Part shown: piece after piece, positions 1 to 12,033 of the stretch
Position numbering within the stretch: the stretch's first letter is position 1
How the letters are laid out: the number at the start of each line of letters is the position of its first letter
Assembly (NCBI GenBank): GCA_034509735.1
Contig: JACGWO010000012.1
Span: 4,747,367 to 4,811,366, forward strand
Reading direction: 5' to 3'
Origin: Sesamum alatum
Taxonomy: Eukaryota; Streptophyta; Magnoliopsida; Lamiales; Pedaliaceae
Length of the DNA: 64,000 bases
Notes under the pieces: model-generated
Told to the model about the DNA's origin: nothing
What the model saw: the letters and a program-made list of their open reading frames with translations, nothing else
The model's database searches: none
Translations under genes and position numbers: made by a program

Positions 1-1702
1 TTTATAATAGTATATAAATATATATATATATATATAATTATATTAGATGCCTCTTGAGATTATTAATATTTATTTTAACGTGTTAGAAACACATGATTAT
101 TCAAAATGAGAGTTCATGTTTCATAAGTTGGATGAAATAAATACAAATTTAAATTAGTAAATTCACTTACTATTTGATAGAAATGTTAACAATTAAAAAA
201 AGCAAATTTGCAATATGTAGGAAAATTCAATTACATATTTGTAGTAATATTAAATATGTTTAGCTTTTGTGCTTTGCGTGTTTGATCTTTATGTATAAAA
301 ACGAAAATCAATGGCGTATGAGAAAATATATATATATATATAATTGTATAAAAGGAAAAAAATAAAGAACATATTAGTTACATGTTTCTTATTAAGACCA
401 AATTCTTGAAAATATATTAACATATTAGTTTGTGAGGGATGTTTTATACTTTTAATTGGGTTTTTGTAGAGAGGAAAAAAAGAAAAGAAAAGGTTGGTGT
501 GAAAACATGGGTGGTTATGGCAAGAGGGCATATTTGGTTGTTTGTAAATTTGGTATGAGAACTACCAATAAGATGGTAAATTTTCTTTTTTGTCCTCTAG
601 AAATAATTAATTGTTCTTATAGAAAGAAATTAGCAAATGTATTTTAGAAGAAACAAAGGGCAATTGTTGTAAAATTAAACCTATAAATAACTTTCACATT
701 AGACACAAAAGAATATTTCTTTTTATAATTAGTATAGATAAACCAAAATACAATACTTTAATGTCATCTAAAACTAAAATATAAGTTATTGTTAATAATT
801 CATCACAGTTTAAAAATAAAATGAGCCAACAGAACCGATTGATGAAAAAAAAAAGACCTCAACATCAATACCAACGACATACATATGAGATTGGTAGTCA
901 CTATTATAATTTATAATTATCACTAATTTTATAATATTTTTTATTTTTTTTATACAATGTAATATTATAGGTCATATTTAATTAATAAATATATTTATTA
1001 ATTATTAAAAACTTAATTGCATTTATTTAGTAAAAATAATTAATATATTATAAATAATAATTTAAAATTTTAAAATAAAAATTAATTAATATTAATATTA
1101 ATTATATATAATTAAACTTAATTATTGTTAAGTTTAATTATATAATTATATATATAATTTTATAATAATAATTGATTAATATTAATATTAATTATATATA
1201 ATTAAACAATTATATATATTATTTTAATTAATAATTCATACGTAATTAATTTAAAAATAAAAAAATAAATAAAAATAAAAAATAAAAAATGGGGCTTGGT
1301 CGCGAGCTGGGATCGCGACCAAAGCCCAAAATTTGCCTGTTTGTTAAGTATTTATTGAAGACGGGATTTCATGTCCCGTCTTCAATAACTTTTTTTTTTT
1401 TAATTTTAAAGTAAAGATGTGATTTTAAGTCCCGTCTTTACCTACTTCTGTAAAAATTTTAGAAATACCCTATTTTTGAAAATTTTCTTTTTTTTTGTAT
1501 TTTTTAAATAATTTTACCTAATTTTAATGTATGATGAATTTTGAAATAAGTACATTTTGTTGGAATGAATTTTAAATTATACCTTTTGTAGATCCCTTTA
1601 AAACAAGCCATTCTTGTTTTTTTCTTTTTCTAGAGAACTGAAAATATATTTAAATATTCGATTACTTTAAGGAGTTTAAAATTGAAAAACACAGATCAAT
1701 CT
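1..1702. other. AT-rich intergenic DNA with short hairpins
   Basis: No credible gene is visible; the short ORFs are low-complexity. An AT-rich stretch of about 32 bp, built from ttaatattaatattaa and flanking sequence, occurs twice (about 1086-1118 and 1174-1206). The only GC-rich piece is 1291-1441, which holds three hairpins in a row (see the separate entry). Confidence 0.7.
1292..1441. repeat. Three consecutive inverted repeats (hairpins)
   Basis: Hairpin 1 has stem ttggtcgcga (1296-1305) against 1313-1322, extended by gggc/gccc with one bulged base. Hairpin 2 has a perfect 13-bp stem, attgaagacggga (1354-1366) against 1374-1386, with a 7-nt loop. Hairpin 3 (about 1411-1441) is an imperfect version of hairpin 2. 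Hairpins 2 and 3 share the half-site tcccgtctt, so they look like a duplicated unit. Their role is unknown; remains of a transposon end are possible. Confidence 0.6.
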
Positions 1703-3024
1703 CACTACAAAAAAATGTGGAATTTGAAACAGTTCTTTTGTAACGGCCACAAGGCTGTTCCGATATCATAGTCTTTGTAACAAACGTGGAACCGAATTAG
1801 TTTAATGACTTCATAATTTTAGATGAAAGGAATTTGTATTGTGGTCCTAGGAAGCACCGTTATTACGACCGTTACAAAATGACGGTGTGTGAATAGCCCA
1901 CCACTCGATCGCTGGACCCTCGCAGCCGAGCTCGTCATCTGCTCTACCGCCCCGGCCACCACAAGAGCAATGACCGGACCTCGATGATCGGGTCAGCAAG
2001 CTCGAGGCGATTGTGTTGTGTCTGACGACTGACAGGTCCAGGCCTCCATCGGTGCCACCGTCCCAAGATCCAATCGATCCCCCGAAGCACGACGATGAGG
2101 CAGAAAACGGGAAACTCTATCCGGATATAGATTAGGGTGGGGTTTTGTGGTTTCTATCTTTGTTTTTTTTCTTTTCAAAATTGTATTTATATTTTAAAAA
2201 TAATTTTGTAAAGACAATTTTAATTTTGTTATTTATATTGTTATTTCTTCTTGCTACCAAAATACGATACATTTTTATATTCAACAAATTAAACAATAAA
2301 TTATAAAAATTAATATTATGATATAAACAAAAATTACATTAATATTATATAAAAATTAAAAAAATAAAAATATAATTTTGTAACGGCTTTAGCATGGATT
2401 CCAGTAATACACCAACACACAAACTGGGATGTTCCTATGACAGTTACAAAAGACACATATATCACCGTTACAAAAACCGCATGTAAAGCAGTTACAAGAA
2501 ATGATACAATACTATTTAAAAAACCGCTCCAAAGCGAGGTACAAAAACCGTTTAAAAAACTGCTACAGACCCATAACAAACACACGCAGGAGGTGTCACA
2601 ACAACCGTTACAATATCAGTTACATGTACATTACAATAAAAATACAAACACCGTTACAACGAAAAGTTGAACCGTTACAAATACCGTTGAAAAGGCCGGT
2701 CCAATAGTGATACACTACTATCACATTCTTTGTAACAAAAGCCGTATCAATTAACTATTTAATTAATATACCCTGGTCGTTCCAAACGGAGATACAAAAT
2801 CATTTTCTGCTTCAGGTCAACGTGTGTACAGTTTATGTGACCGTTACAAAGCTCGATAAAAATTGTAACGACTTTTGGGTTAGTTGTAACAATTATTTTA
2901 TAACTCATATTTTTGGCGCGGAAGGAGTGGCCATTACAAAACGGGTACAAAATTTAAGAAGCCGTTTCAATGTTAAATTTGACCGTTTCAAAATCCGATG
3001 CAATAAATTAATTTTTGTGTAGTG
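1703..3024. mobile_element. Non-autonomous CACTA (En/Spm-type) DNA transposon
   Basis: The left end is CACTACAAAAAAATG and the right end is the inverted TTTTTGTGTAGTG. A 3-bp duplication, tct, lies on both sides (1700-1702 and 3025-3027), which is the signature of CACTA superfamily insertion. The interior holds at least 14 copies, in both orientations, of a motif close to ccgttacaaa, as expected for the subterminal transposase-binding repeats of this group. No transposase is encoded; a GC-rich central piece (about 1885-2135) may be a residue of the parent's coding end. The element is about 1.3 kb, and its ends and target duplication are intact. Confidence 0.92.
1983..2136 (+). pseudogene. GC-rich relic inside the CACTA element
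   Basis: A short plus-strand open stretch from about 1993 to a TAG near 2133 reads as a Ser/Pro/Asp-rich tail containing PPSVPPSQDPIDPP. It differs sharply in base composition from the rest of the element. It could be the 3' end of the lost transposase gene or a captured host fragment. Upstream frames are closed, so it is not a functional gene. I do not recognise a domain. Confidence 0.3.
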
Positions 3025-5198
3025 TCTACATAGTGTAAGAGAGGCAGATGAGATTTATTATCATTATCTTGGATATAAAATTAATTATTCACTGTAACAA
3101 GATCATGACTATTGTTTATCTTTTATAAAAATTCGCTTTGTGTTTTGAAAAATTACGTTGCTATTTTGCCATCATTGCTATAAGATAATATATAACATTG
3201 AGGATTATAATACGCAAAAGAAGTTTTCATTTTTGTCTACTCCAAATCAATATAATAATAATGATGCAATAACTAGTAATCAAGTTTATTAATTCTAACT
3301 TTAAGTTATTCTCAAAATTAAATTATAAAATAAATTGTAAAAAATACACATAACATAAATTGGTTTTTAAATGAGAATTTTAAAAAATTAATAACAAAAA
3401 TGAAAGCAGTGAGCATCGTAGAACAATTATTTATTCCTCCATTAAATTGCACAATTTATTATGTTTTTTCTTTTCTTTAATGTAAAAAAATAGAATTTAC
3501 AACTTTAATTATTATTTTCCTTATGTTTTATTCTCTTTCTAATCCAATTTTTTTGGAGTGTTAAATAGTGAATACTTTAATTAAGTGTATTTTAGAAATT
3601 ATTTTAACATAATTATTTGATACTTTAATAATATACTAGGCAAGGATTTTCGATCTTCTTTAAAAAAAAAAGAAAAAAAAAAGAACATAAAACATATGTT
3701 GAAAATATCATAGCTCTCTAAACATGAATTTTGTGTTTGCATGAATAATTTTTTGTTCAATTCCACAATTTTTCCAAAATAATTTCTCATTATCATATCT
3801 ACTTCATTAGTTGAGTATTTTCCTTTTTTTTTTTCCTGAGTAAATCAATTGCAATCATTAATATCTAACGACTATCGACAATCATAATAGTTATATACTA
3901 ATCATCAATATCAAATAACTATATCTAACCAATAACTACCATTAAAGTAAAAAAAACAACTACTATCAAATTGGTAAGATCAATAAAATTTTGAGAAAAA
4001 GAAAAGATCAATATGTGGTGACGCTATGCTTTTTTATTGAAGATAATACAAGAGGGTCAAAATGAAATTATTAGTTCAATTTAATCATAAATATTGTTTT
4101 CACTTTTAAAAATATTTTCTTATTATTTATTAGTTCAATTTAATCATACATAATCCATTGTACACCCCCATATTGAGTGATTATTTTTTGAGGTTATAGG
4201 TGAACTTGAATAGTTTTTATTCTGTTTTATTTTGATATTTTTATCATTTAATTATTTTTTATCGATTTATTGTTTTTTTAACTAATAATTCGATGTTGTT
4301 CAAAATTTTATTTTGAAGAAACACAATAAGTGCATTATAGTGAATGTTCAACATACTCTATACATGTGTTCGAAATACCCATAAATTATTTAAAACTTTA
4401 AATTTACAAAGCTGATACTTCATTATATATTAAGAATTTATCATAAAATTAACATCTAAGTTATTAATAATATAAAATTATACTCAACATAATTATTGTT
4501 ATAGTCATACATATTGTGGAATCGTAGCTATATTAATAAAACTTCAAGAAAACATATTACTGGAAAGGTTTAGTTGTATTTTTAATCATGTAATTATAAT
4601 CATTTGTCAATTTGGTCCGATAACTTTTAGGGCAACAATATAATTTTATATTTTTTTCTTTTCGCGATTTTAGGACAAAATTGGCCGAAAAGTGATGTCA
4701 CTTTCAGCCAAATTTGTCCTGAAATCGCAAAAATAAAAAACGTATAGGGTTAAATTACTACCCTTATAAGTTGGCGAAATTACACCCTTTAATCCCATAG
4801 GATATGTGGTTGAAAACATTTAGTCCTCTGCTTTACATAATTATTAAAACAGTCCCAAAATTGAGAAAACTCAACACATTTAGTCTATGATATACGAAAT
4901 TTCCAACGTGGTCCCAAAATTGAAAAAACTCTACACATTAGAGGACTGAATGTGTTGAACTTTCTCAATTTTAGGACTATTTTGAAAATCCTGTAAAACA
5001 GACGACAAAACGTGTCGACTTTTCCCAAAATCATTCTAAAAATCCCGTAAAAAGCAGGGGACTAAATATGTTGAACCCCTGTATCCTATGGGCCTAAAAG
5101 CATAATTTTTCTCTTATAAGTTATAGGACCGAAATGCCAATAGGTCAAAATTACGGGACAAAAAATGCATTTAAGCGTTACCGGGCAATGCATGCATA
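3025..5198. other. AT-rich intergenic DNA
   Basis: No gene is seen. From 3025 to about 4560 the sequence is simple AT-rich DNA with poly-A/T runs. From about 4567 to 5180 it is built of nested inverted repeats (separate entry). This is the 3' flank of the receptor kinase gene. Confidence 0.7.
4567..5180. repeat. Nested hairpin (MITE-like) region
   Basis: One palindrome centres near 4695: cgcgattttaggacaaa on the left is answered by tttgtcctgaaatcgc on the right. A second centres near 4920, where cccaaaattgagaaaactc and gactaaat-type sequence recur inverted. The outer flanks (ttggtccgataactttta and ataagttataggaccga) also pair. This matches the pattern of foldback MITEs inserted into each other. 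Ends and target duplications are not clear enough to delimit single elements. Confidence 0.55.
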
Positions 5199-8100
5199 TT
5201 ATTGTTGACCCCTTCTGGAGCTTGCTATGAATGTGGCTCTGACCTTTTTGAGAGCAGCCACCATTTCTATCATGTTAGTTCTCTCCTTAGGTGACAAAGC
5301 TAAACACTCCATTGCCTGTCCGAAAATGGACAGAACACATTGCTCCTTTGCAGAGAAATGCTGATCTTGTCTTGATAGCAAGCCAGGAGCCACAACTTCA
5401 GTCACTGCATTTTCTTGCAATCCTCTTGCCACCCAATGCTTCAAGCTCAGTTCCTCATTGAACATATTGTCTGTCGGCTTCTTCCTCGTAAACATCTCCA
5501 GCAGCACTATGCCGTAGCTATAAACGTCTCCGCTTGTCGACACTCGCCCTTCTGATCCATATTCTGTTGAGACATTCACTATTTTGATGAGTTTGAAGGA
5601 TTCAGTTTGTCGAAAAATATAACAAGAAGTACCAAAAGGAGGTTGGAAAATTCTGATCACCTGGTGCCATGTAGCCAATTGTTGCCAAGGTGATGGTTTG
5701 AATGAAAATCTCCCCTTCTCCAAAGAGTTTGGCGATTCCAAAATCACCTACATGTGCAGTCATGTCTGCATCGAGCAGCACGTTGCTGGGCTTCAGGTCG
5801 CGATGAACAATGGGGAATGCATTGCCATGATGCAGATACTCGAGGGCTACTGCAATATCGATTGCTATGTTTAATCTTTGCAGCAAATCCAAACAGTAGT
5901 TGTGGGAATATAGCCATTTCTCCAGGCTCCCATTAGGCATATGCTCAAGGACTAATGCTTTGAAATCTGGATTGCTGCAGCAGCTGATGACTCCAACCAG
6001 ATTCCTATGACGGACGGTGCTTAATACCTCACACTCGACATCAAAGCTCTTGACTGCGTGTTCCAACCGTATGTTAAAGACTTTGACAGCAACATTTAAG
6101 CCATCGGAGAGGGTCCCTTTGAATACTGAGCCAAAGCTTCCACTCCCAAGAGAGTTGCTTTCGCTGAAGTCTTCGGTTGCTTGCTGAAGTTCTTGATAAG
6201 AAACCCTTCTCCAGGCTAGAAGTGGTGAAATCTCAACATGGGGTTGTTTTTTGCTCAACTTTCGCCTTCTTAACAACCAGAGAGTAAGAGCCAATGCAGA
6301 TATAGCTAACATGATGGGTGCCACGATGTATTTGATCAAAGAAACGTGTTTTGAGCTCAATCTTCTAACAGTTTGGACCTTGCATTGTGGCACTTGGAAT
6401 CGAGACGGACCACAAAGTGCATAGTTCTGGTTGAACGATCGTGCTGTGAAGTTTGCGAAAAGACCTCCATTTGGGATTTCTCCTGCTAGTCTGTTATGGG
6501 ACACATCAAAATATTGGAGACTAGTGAGTGCTTCTAATGACCTTGGGATCGATCCCGACAGATTATTATTGGAAAGGTCTAATGATTCTAAGCCTCTTAA
6601 GCCTCCCAGAGACGGAGGAATGGTTCCTTGAAGGTTATTGTGAGCAAAAGATAGAGTGACCAATGAATCTATGCTGCCAATGGAGCTTGGAATGTCCCCT
6701 GAAAACCTATTTTCGGACATGTCAAGATTTATAAGGGCCTTCAAGTTCTCAATCTCTGATGAAATCTGCCCACTTAACAAATTATTGGACAAGTTCAGAG
6801 CCCAAAGATCAGTAAGGTTCCATAAGTTTGGCACTGAGGAAGTCAATCTATTAGAGTCTAACAAGATTCTTCTGAGGGATTTTAGCTCACCCAAGCATGC
6901 AGGAATTGTCCCATTGAGCACATTACTACTCAGCTGCAATTCTCCCAATCTTCTTAGTTGGCAAAGATCGGTCGGGATTTGGCCTTCCAATGTGTTGTGG
7001 TCCAGAATTACAAGTTCAGCCTGCTTTAGCTTCCCTAGTTCTTGAGGGATGGAACCTGTTAACTCATTGTGATCTAGATATAGAGACTTGAGGCTGCTCA
7101 AATTTCCAATCTCAGCAGGAATAGAGCCCTTGATTTTGCATTCGAATGCTCTGAAAATATAAAGGGAAGTGGACAAATTCCCAACTGAACGTGGAAGGAT
7201 ACCGTTTAATTGGTTTGATGATAGCTCCAACATGTGCAAATATCGGCAGTTCTGTAATGAAGAGAAAAATCTCAACTCCTGATTAGGTGATTCCCCTGTT
7301 AAGTTGTTTCCAGGGAGAACGAGCCGCTGAAGAAGCCTTAGATTGCTGAAATCCGGTAGAGGGCCTGTAAATGAGTTGATGCCCATGCCTATGATAGACA
7401 ATTTAGAAGCATTGCTGATCAAACGTGGTATAAGTCCGCTGAAGCTGTTCGCAGATAGATACAGAAACTCAAGGTTGGGAAGTGAATAGCCCATGTTTGC
7501 TGGAAGTTGGCCCGTAAAGCGATTGAAACCAAGATCCAGCTCGATCAGCGTTGAGATATTGAAAATGGAATAAGGGATGGTGCCAAAGAATTTATTAAAA
7601 GCCACTGCAAGTCTCTCAAGATTAAGGTTACCAAGCTCAGAGGGGATTTCACCTGCAGTAGAAATTTGGTTTATTACAAGTGCAACGTTCGTATGTCGTT
7701 AAGGCCATCACATGTAACAGATTCAGACAGAAAAAGAAGCTATTCTGTATTAACCTATAATGCAGCTAGCTGCAAAGGCCTAAGACGTACCGGTCATGTT
7801 GTTTTCCCGTAAATATAAAATTTTGAGCTGTGTCATGTTCCCAACTTGTTTTGGTATGGTACCGGTGAACTGATTTTCAATCAGTTGCACAAGCCAAAGC
7901 TTCTTGCAGTCGACTAAGCTGGACAAGATATGGCCAGTAAGTCGATTCGAGTGAAGAAAAAGCTGCTCAAGATTCGGGAGATTGTGATGAATGTCCAGTG
8001 GAAGGCTTCCTGACAGGAGATTGTTCGCAAGATCAATCTGTTTGAGAGACGACATGTTGAAGATAAACGAAGGAATGTTCCCTGTCAGTGAGCTTTCCCG

Positions 8101-9140
8101 CATGCTGAATATCTCTAAATTGGAGAGATTACCTATCTCCTGTGGAACTGCTCCTGCAAACGTAGCCCCGAAAGCAGGAATTACATACGACGAATATCCT
8201 GCCTCCTACTAATTCAATGAGAAATCATACCTTGAAATTTGTTTGATCCTAAGTATAAGTTCTTGAGCATCGTCAGCTCGCCAATCCCTCTTGGTATGCT
8301 ACTGCTGAATTGATTAAACGACAGCGATAAATGCTGGAGAGCCCTGCACTTGGATATGCTCGATGGGATCGGCCCAGAAAGTTGATTCACAGAGAAAGAG
8401 ACTCCTCTGAGCCTAGGAAGATTATCACACATGTCCATTGGAATCGGGCCTGACAGGCTATTATTTGTGAGATCAAATCTTTCCAGGGATGAAAGGTTGA
8501 AGATGGAAGATGGTATTGATCCTGTCAGCCGGTTATACTTCAAATCCAAGGCTTCCAGGGTGGAAATATTACCTATCTCTTTCGGAATATTTCCATGGAT
8601 AGAATTGTATGATAACTCCAATATCACCAGCTTCGAAAGGTTTAACAGATTCGGTATAGCACCCGTAAAACTATTGTTTCTCAGGAAAACGTTCTCGAGC
8701 CTTGTCATGGAACCAAGGCACGAAGGCACATCGCCTGTGAAATTGTTGTATCCCAAGTTGATCTCTTTCAATCTACGCAAACGTGCCAATTCATCAGGCA
8801 CGTGCCCCGTGAACCTGTTGAGGCTAAGGTCCAGAGAGCTGAGAAACGTCAAGTTTCCAAGACGTGGATCGATGGTGCCTCCAAGACTCAAATGGGACAC
8901 GTTCAACGCTACGATTCTCCCTCTGGCGCCACACGAAACGCCAATCCAGCTGCAAACGGAAGTCGGGCCGGTGGTAGACCAGTTGGTTGCCAATATGTTC
9001 AAAGGATCAGAAGTGATTCTTGATTTGAATGCAAGAAGGGCTTCTTCATCTGTGGTTAAATTGAGATGTGCTTGGCCATAGCAGCAAACTGATAAACAGT
9101 TGAGTAATATTACAGCAATGTGAAAGCAAGGTCTCTCCAT
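5199..9140 (-). CDS. LRR receptor-like serine/threonine kinase, subfamily XII type (EFR/FLS2/Xa21-like)
   Basis: My model has four exons: 9140-8231, 8153-7791, 7652-5661 and 5563-5199. All introns are GT-AG and phase 1 (77, 138 and 97 bp), giving about 1,209 residues in one frame. Seen in the protein: a signal peptide (residues 1-24); an LRR N-terminal cap with TTDEEALLAFKSRI and a CSWIGVSC cysteine pair; roughly 30 plant-type LRRs (LxxNxLxGxIPxxIGNL); a membrane helix near 861-885; and a kinase domain with GSGSFGSVFKG (about 922), VAVK (about 947), HRDLKPSN (about 1040), DFG (about 1061) and APE completed across the last intron. Family members sense microbial peptides at the plasma membrane and start pattern-triggered immunity; the ligand here cannot be told. 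Most subfamily XII kinases have a non-RD motif (HCD), whereas this one has HRD. A TATA-like sequence lies about 55 bp upstream of the ATG. No break is seen. Confidence 0.9.
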
Positions 9141-9193
9141 GGTTGTAAACTCACAAAATTTCAGGTTTTGTCACTGCATGACTCTAAAATCTG

Positions 9194-9201
9194 TATATAT
9201 A
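9194..9201 (-). promoter_or_regulatory. Probable TATA box of the receptor kinase gene
   Basis: On the minus strand the sequence ctctatatatacag lies about 55 bp upstream of the ATG at 9140, a normal spacing for a plant core promoter with a short leader. It stands out from the more mixed sequence around it. Confidence 0.5.
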
Positions 9202-9460
9202 GAGAAATACTCATTGAAATCCTCATCAACACATTCATTAATGCTTTTGTCTATTTACAGTTGGTGTTGAAAGTAAGAAGAAATAGACTGAATTATTGGG
9301 ATCTTGTGGGCCAAAAATAGCACAATGATGTCATTATTGTCAAGAATTCATTGAAGATGATAGTTCTCAACACACTGCAAATCTTGTCTTTCTGTGCTAG
9401 TTTCATGCATGGGGAATCATTCTACTAGTTTCTACATTAGGCTCAAGAGTAAGAGTAAAA

Positions 9461-9856
9461 GGGTATTTGGCTTACATCTTATAAGTTCGTACATCTTATA
9501 AGTTGTTTTTAGAGTTAATAAAATGTTAGATTTTATTTTCAAAATAAGTTCGTGAACTGTTTGGATAAAAGAAAATTATGGAGCTTATAAGATGTTAATA
9601 ATGACAAATTTGTAATTAATCTAAAAGAATTTGTTAAGATATTAGAAATAAGTTGACAACTCCTTACATTTTTTTTTAAAGAGCTTGTAAGATTTCTAAC
9701 ATCTTATTTTTAGAACTTATAAGATATTTTTCTAGAAATTTATTTAAGATGTTTTAGAGTTTATTATAAGATATTTTTCTAACATCTTGTAGCATATTCA
9801 AACCCTCAAATATCTTATAAGATGTTTTAAAAATTCGATGAGCTCGCCAAACACCC
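9461..9856. mobile_element. MITE-like element with GGGTRTTTGGC ends
   Basis: The left end is gggtatttggc and the right end is its inverted form gccaaacaccc. The interior repeats cttataagatgtt-type words in both orientations. Such ends are common in plant PIF/Harbinger-like or hAT-like MITEs. I do not see a convincing target duplication, so the superfamily is open. Confidence 0.55.
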
Positions 9857-10350
9857 TCTAAATCAAATTTGGCACGGGTTTACCACGAGAAGAGTCGACC
9901 TTGCAATATATGTTTGCATCTTCTATTACAATTTTGTATCTATCGCACGTTGGTTTTACGTCAATGAGTGTTTGCTGCGAATTTTTTTTTTAAATTAAAA
10001 AATATAAATTTAAAAGTAAATACACATACAATACACCCATGTTTATAACATCAATTTACAATGTTGTAACAATTTAAAGTAATATAGTTTAAATGATCCC
10101 AATTTATAGTGTTGTGACAAGTATGACTAATTTAGACATATAATACAAACTATATTTGGACATACCTACACTTCTTAAATGACTTTTCTAGATAATTGAT
10201 AAGTTTAAAAATAAACATTTAAATGTATGAATAGTTAGTAATTTATAATCATTGACTATGAGGTGCTATGCTTGTCATTGTTTGTTAGTTAGTCCAAATG
10301 GTGGGATCGATCTAATTATGTTATCTTAATAGCATTTGATAATTATAAAG

Positions 10351-10655
10351 GGATAATTACAGTTCCCTTTCCTGAGGTCTGATGTAATTATACATAAATT
10401 TTTTGTGGTTTGAAAAATTACATTTAGTATCCTGGTTATAAAAGATGTCAAGACCTCTAACAAAAGTAATCAATTTACCTTTCTACCCATAATATGTGGC
10501 TAAAAAAAACTAAAAAAGAACATGAAAATTTGAGAGACTAAAAAGATAAAATTGGTGCCCTATATGTGTAGAAATGAACATACAATTTAGACTAAAAAGA
10601 CAATTGCAGGGAATATTTTTTTCTATTATTAAAATATCACAAAGGATGTAAATAC
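10351..10655 (-). repeat. Dispersed repeat, copy 1
   Basis: This roughly 300-bp sequence reads, in reverse complement, like 43205-43519. Shared words include gggataatta at one end, gccacatattat, acacatat.gg and tttacatcc at the other. A related end (ggtttg.gtaattacac with gggataatta) occurs at 20600-20695. It is probably a non-autonomous transposon family; I did not find clean target duplications. Confidence 0.6.
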
Positions 10656-10663
10656 TATAGTTA

Positions 10664-10691
10664 CTAGCGTGTGTCCCGTGTTATGCACGGG
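10664..10691 (-). mobile_element. Helitron-like 3' terminus
   Basis: Read on the minus strand, a hairpin cccgtg-cataa-cacggg (10691-10675) is followed by seven bases and then CTAG, with T as the next base. A GC-rich hairpin 5-10 bases before CTRR at an A/T target is the hallmark of Helitron 3' ends. The element would extend to the right; I could not locate a TC-type 5' end, so its length is unknown. Confidence 0.55.
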
Positions 10692-12033
10692 TTTAATTTA
10701 ATTATGCCTATAGTTATGTCTTACCAAAAAAAATATGTAAAAGTTCATTTTTTTTTTAGTTTGAATAAGATCAATAATATAATTTTTTTTTCTCAAAATC
10801 ACAATTAATCAATATCAATCAAATTACAAAAATTTACAATTATCAAAATAAGAATGAAGAGATATACATCTAATAAACTTAAATTTTCATTAATTATTTA
10901 GTTTTATTGACTCTTCTAATATAATTGTTGGATGGAACATAAATTATTTTAATAAAAAATTAGTTTTTATACTAATATCTATGTAACAAAATCGCATATC
11001 AATATTACATCATCTTATTATATAATGTCACTATATAACATAATTTTCTATCATAAAACTAATAGTATGGTATCATTACTTCTATAGAATTATTACCAAA
11101 AGAGAAAAAAATATGTGAATATTATAGAACTTCAAGTAACTAATCAATACTGAAGGAGTAACGTATAAAAAAAAACATTATTATTAATTATAAATATAAT
11201 AAAACTAATAAAAAAATAATTTTAGCAAAAGAAAAGATTATAAAATATCAAACATAATGAGTTAGTTTTGCTTAAACGATATTATGTATTATCCTATTTC
11301 CATAACTTAGGTGTCATGGAAGCCCACTAAATCATAAGAAAAATAACAATTGATCACAAATACAAAATTAATGTAATTCTTCAAATTAATATCTGAAAGT
11401 CTGCTGACAAATTTACAAAGTTATCACTATAAAAAATGAATCAAATATATATATCTTACTTGTGCATACAAGTAATTATTAAATTATTATGTAGAAATAT
11501 ATATATATATATATATATATATCAATTATTTTATTCATTTTGTTAAGACTTTTCAATATTAATTGTGCTTCTTTTGTTCAACTATTTAATATAATATTTG
11601 TATTTTTTTCTAATCAAAATTATATAGTAAAATCTCTATCGGTGTTCACTCTTTGCTACTTTTGGTCCAAATCTTTATTACCCCGTATGCTATTGTTTCA
11701 CCCATAGACTAAAATATTAGTTCGTAATCTCAAACTCAAAAGACTTCTTGAAACTTGTGAACGCATAAAATAAAATAAATGAATTTGTCGTAAGTTGCTT
11801 GGAATAACATGCTAAAAACTTAAGCATGAAATGTAGAAAATACATTAAGCAACAAATAAAAATTCAAATAGAAGTTAAATTTATCGAGAAAATTAAAAAA
11901 GAAATTAGAATTAGAATTAAACTATGACAAAAACTTGAACAAATTTTTTTTTTAAAAAAAAAAAATCCCACTACATATAGTTAAATGAGATGAGAAAATG
12001 TGGACATCATCTAATTTCAAACTCAAAAGGCTT

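Larger units (their letters stand above)
9206..12033. other. AT-rich intergenic DNA with small transposon remnants
   Basis: No gene is seen. The stretch holds a MITE-like element (9461-9856), a dispersed repeat (10351-10655) and a Helitron-like terminus (10664-10691). The rest is AT-rich with an (AT)n run at about 11498-11522 and a poly-T/poly-A junction near 11943-11965. Confidence 0.7.

Noticed and set aside
2334..2707. ORFs on both strands inside the CACTA element
   Set aside because: They are translations of the subterminal gttacaaa repeats and have no domain; the overlapping frames follow the repeat.
5602..5660. Kinase frame running past the donor site into an apparent stop
   Set aside because: The readthrough tail is intron sequence; splicing 5661 to 5563 restores the APE motif and the rest of the kinase.
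8154..8230. Possible frameshift or stop breaking the LRR ectodomain
   Set aside because: A GT-AG intron of 77 bp restores a normal LRR (LYLGSNKFQGAVPQEIGNL), so the gene is not a pseudogene on this evidence.
8431..9081. 216-residue plus-strand ORF opposite the receptor kinase
   Set aside because: It is a shadow frame on the antisense strand of the LRR repeats, with no recognisable domain.
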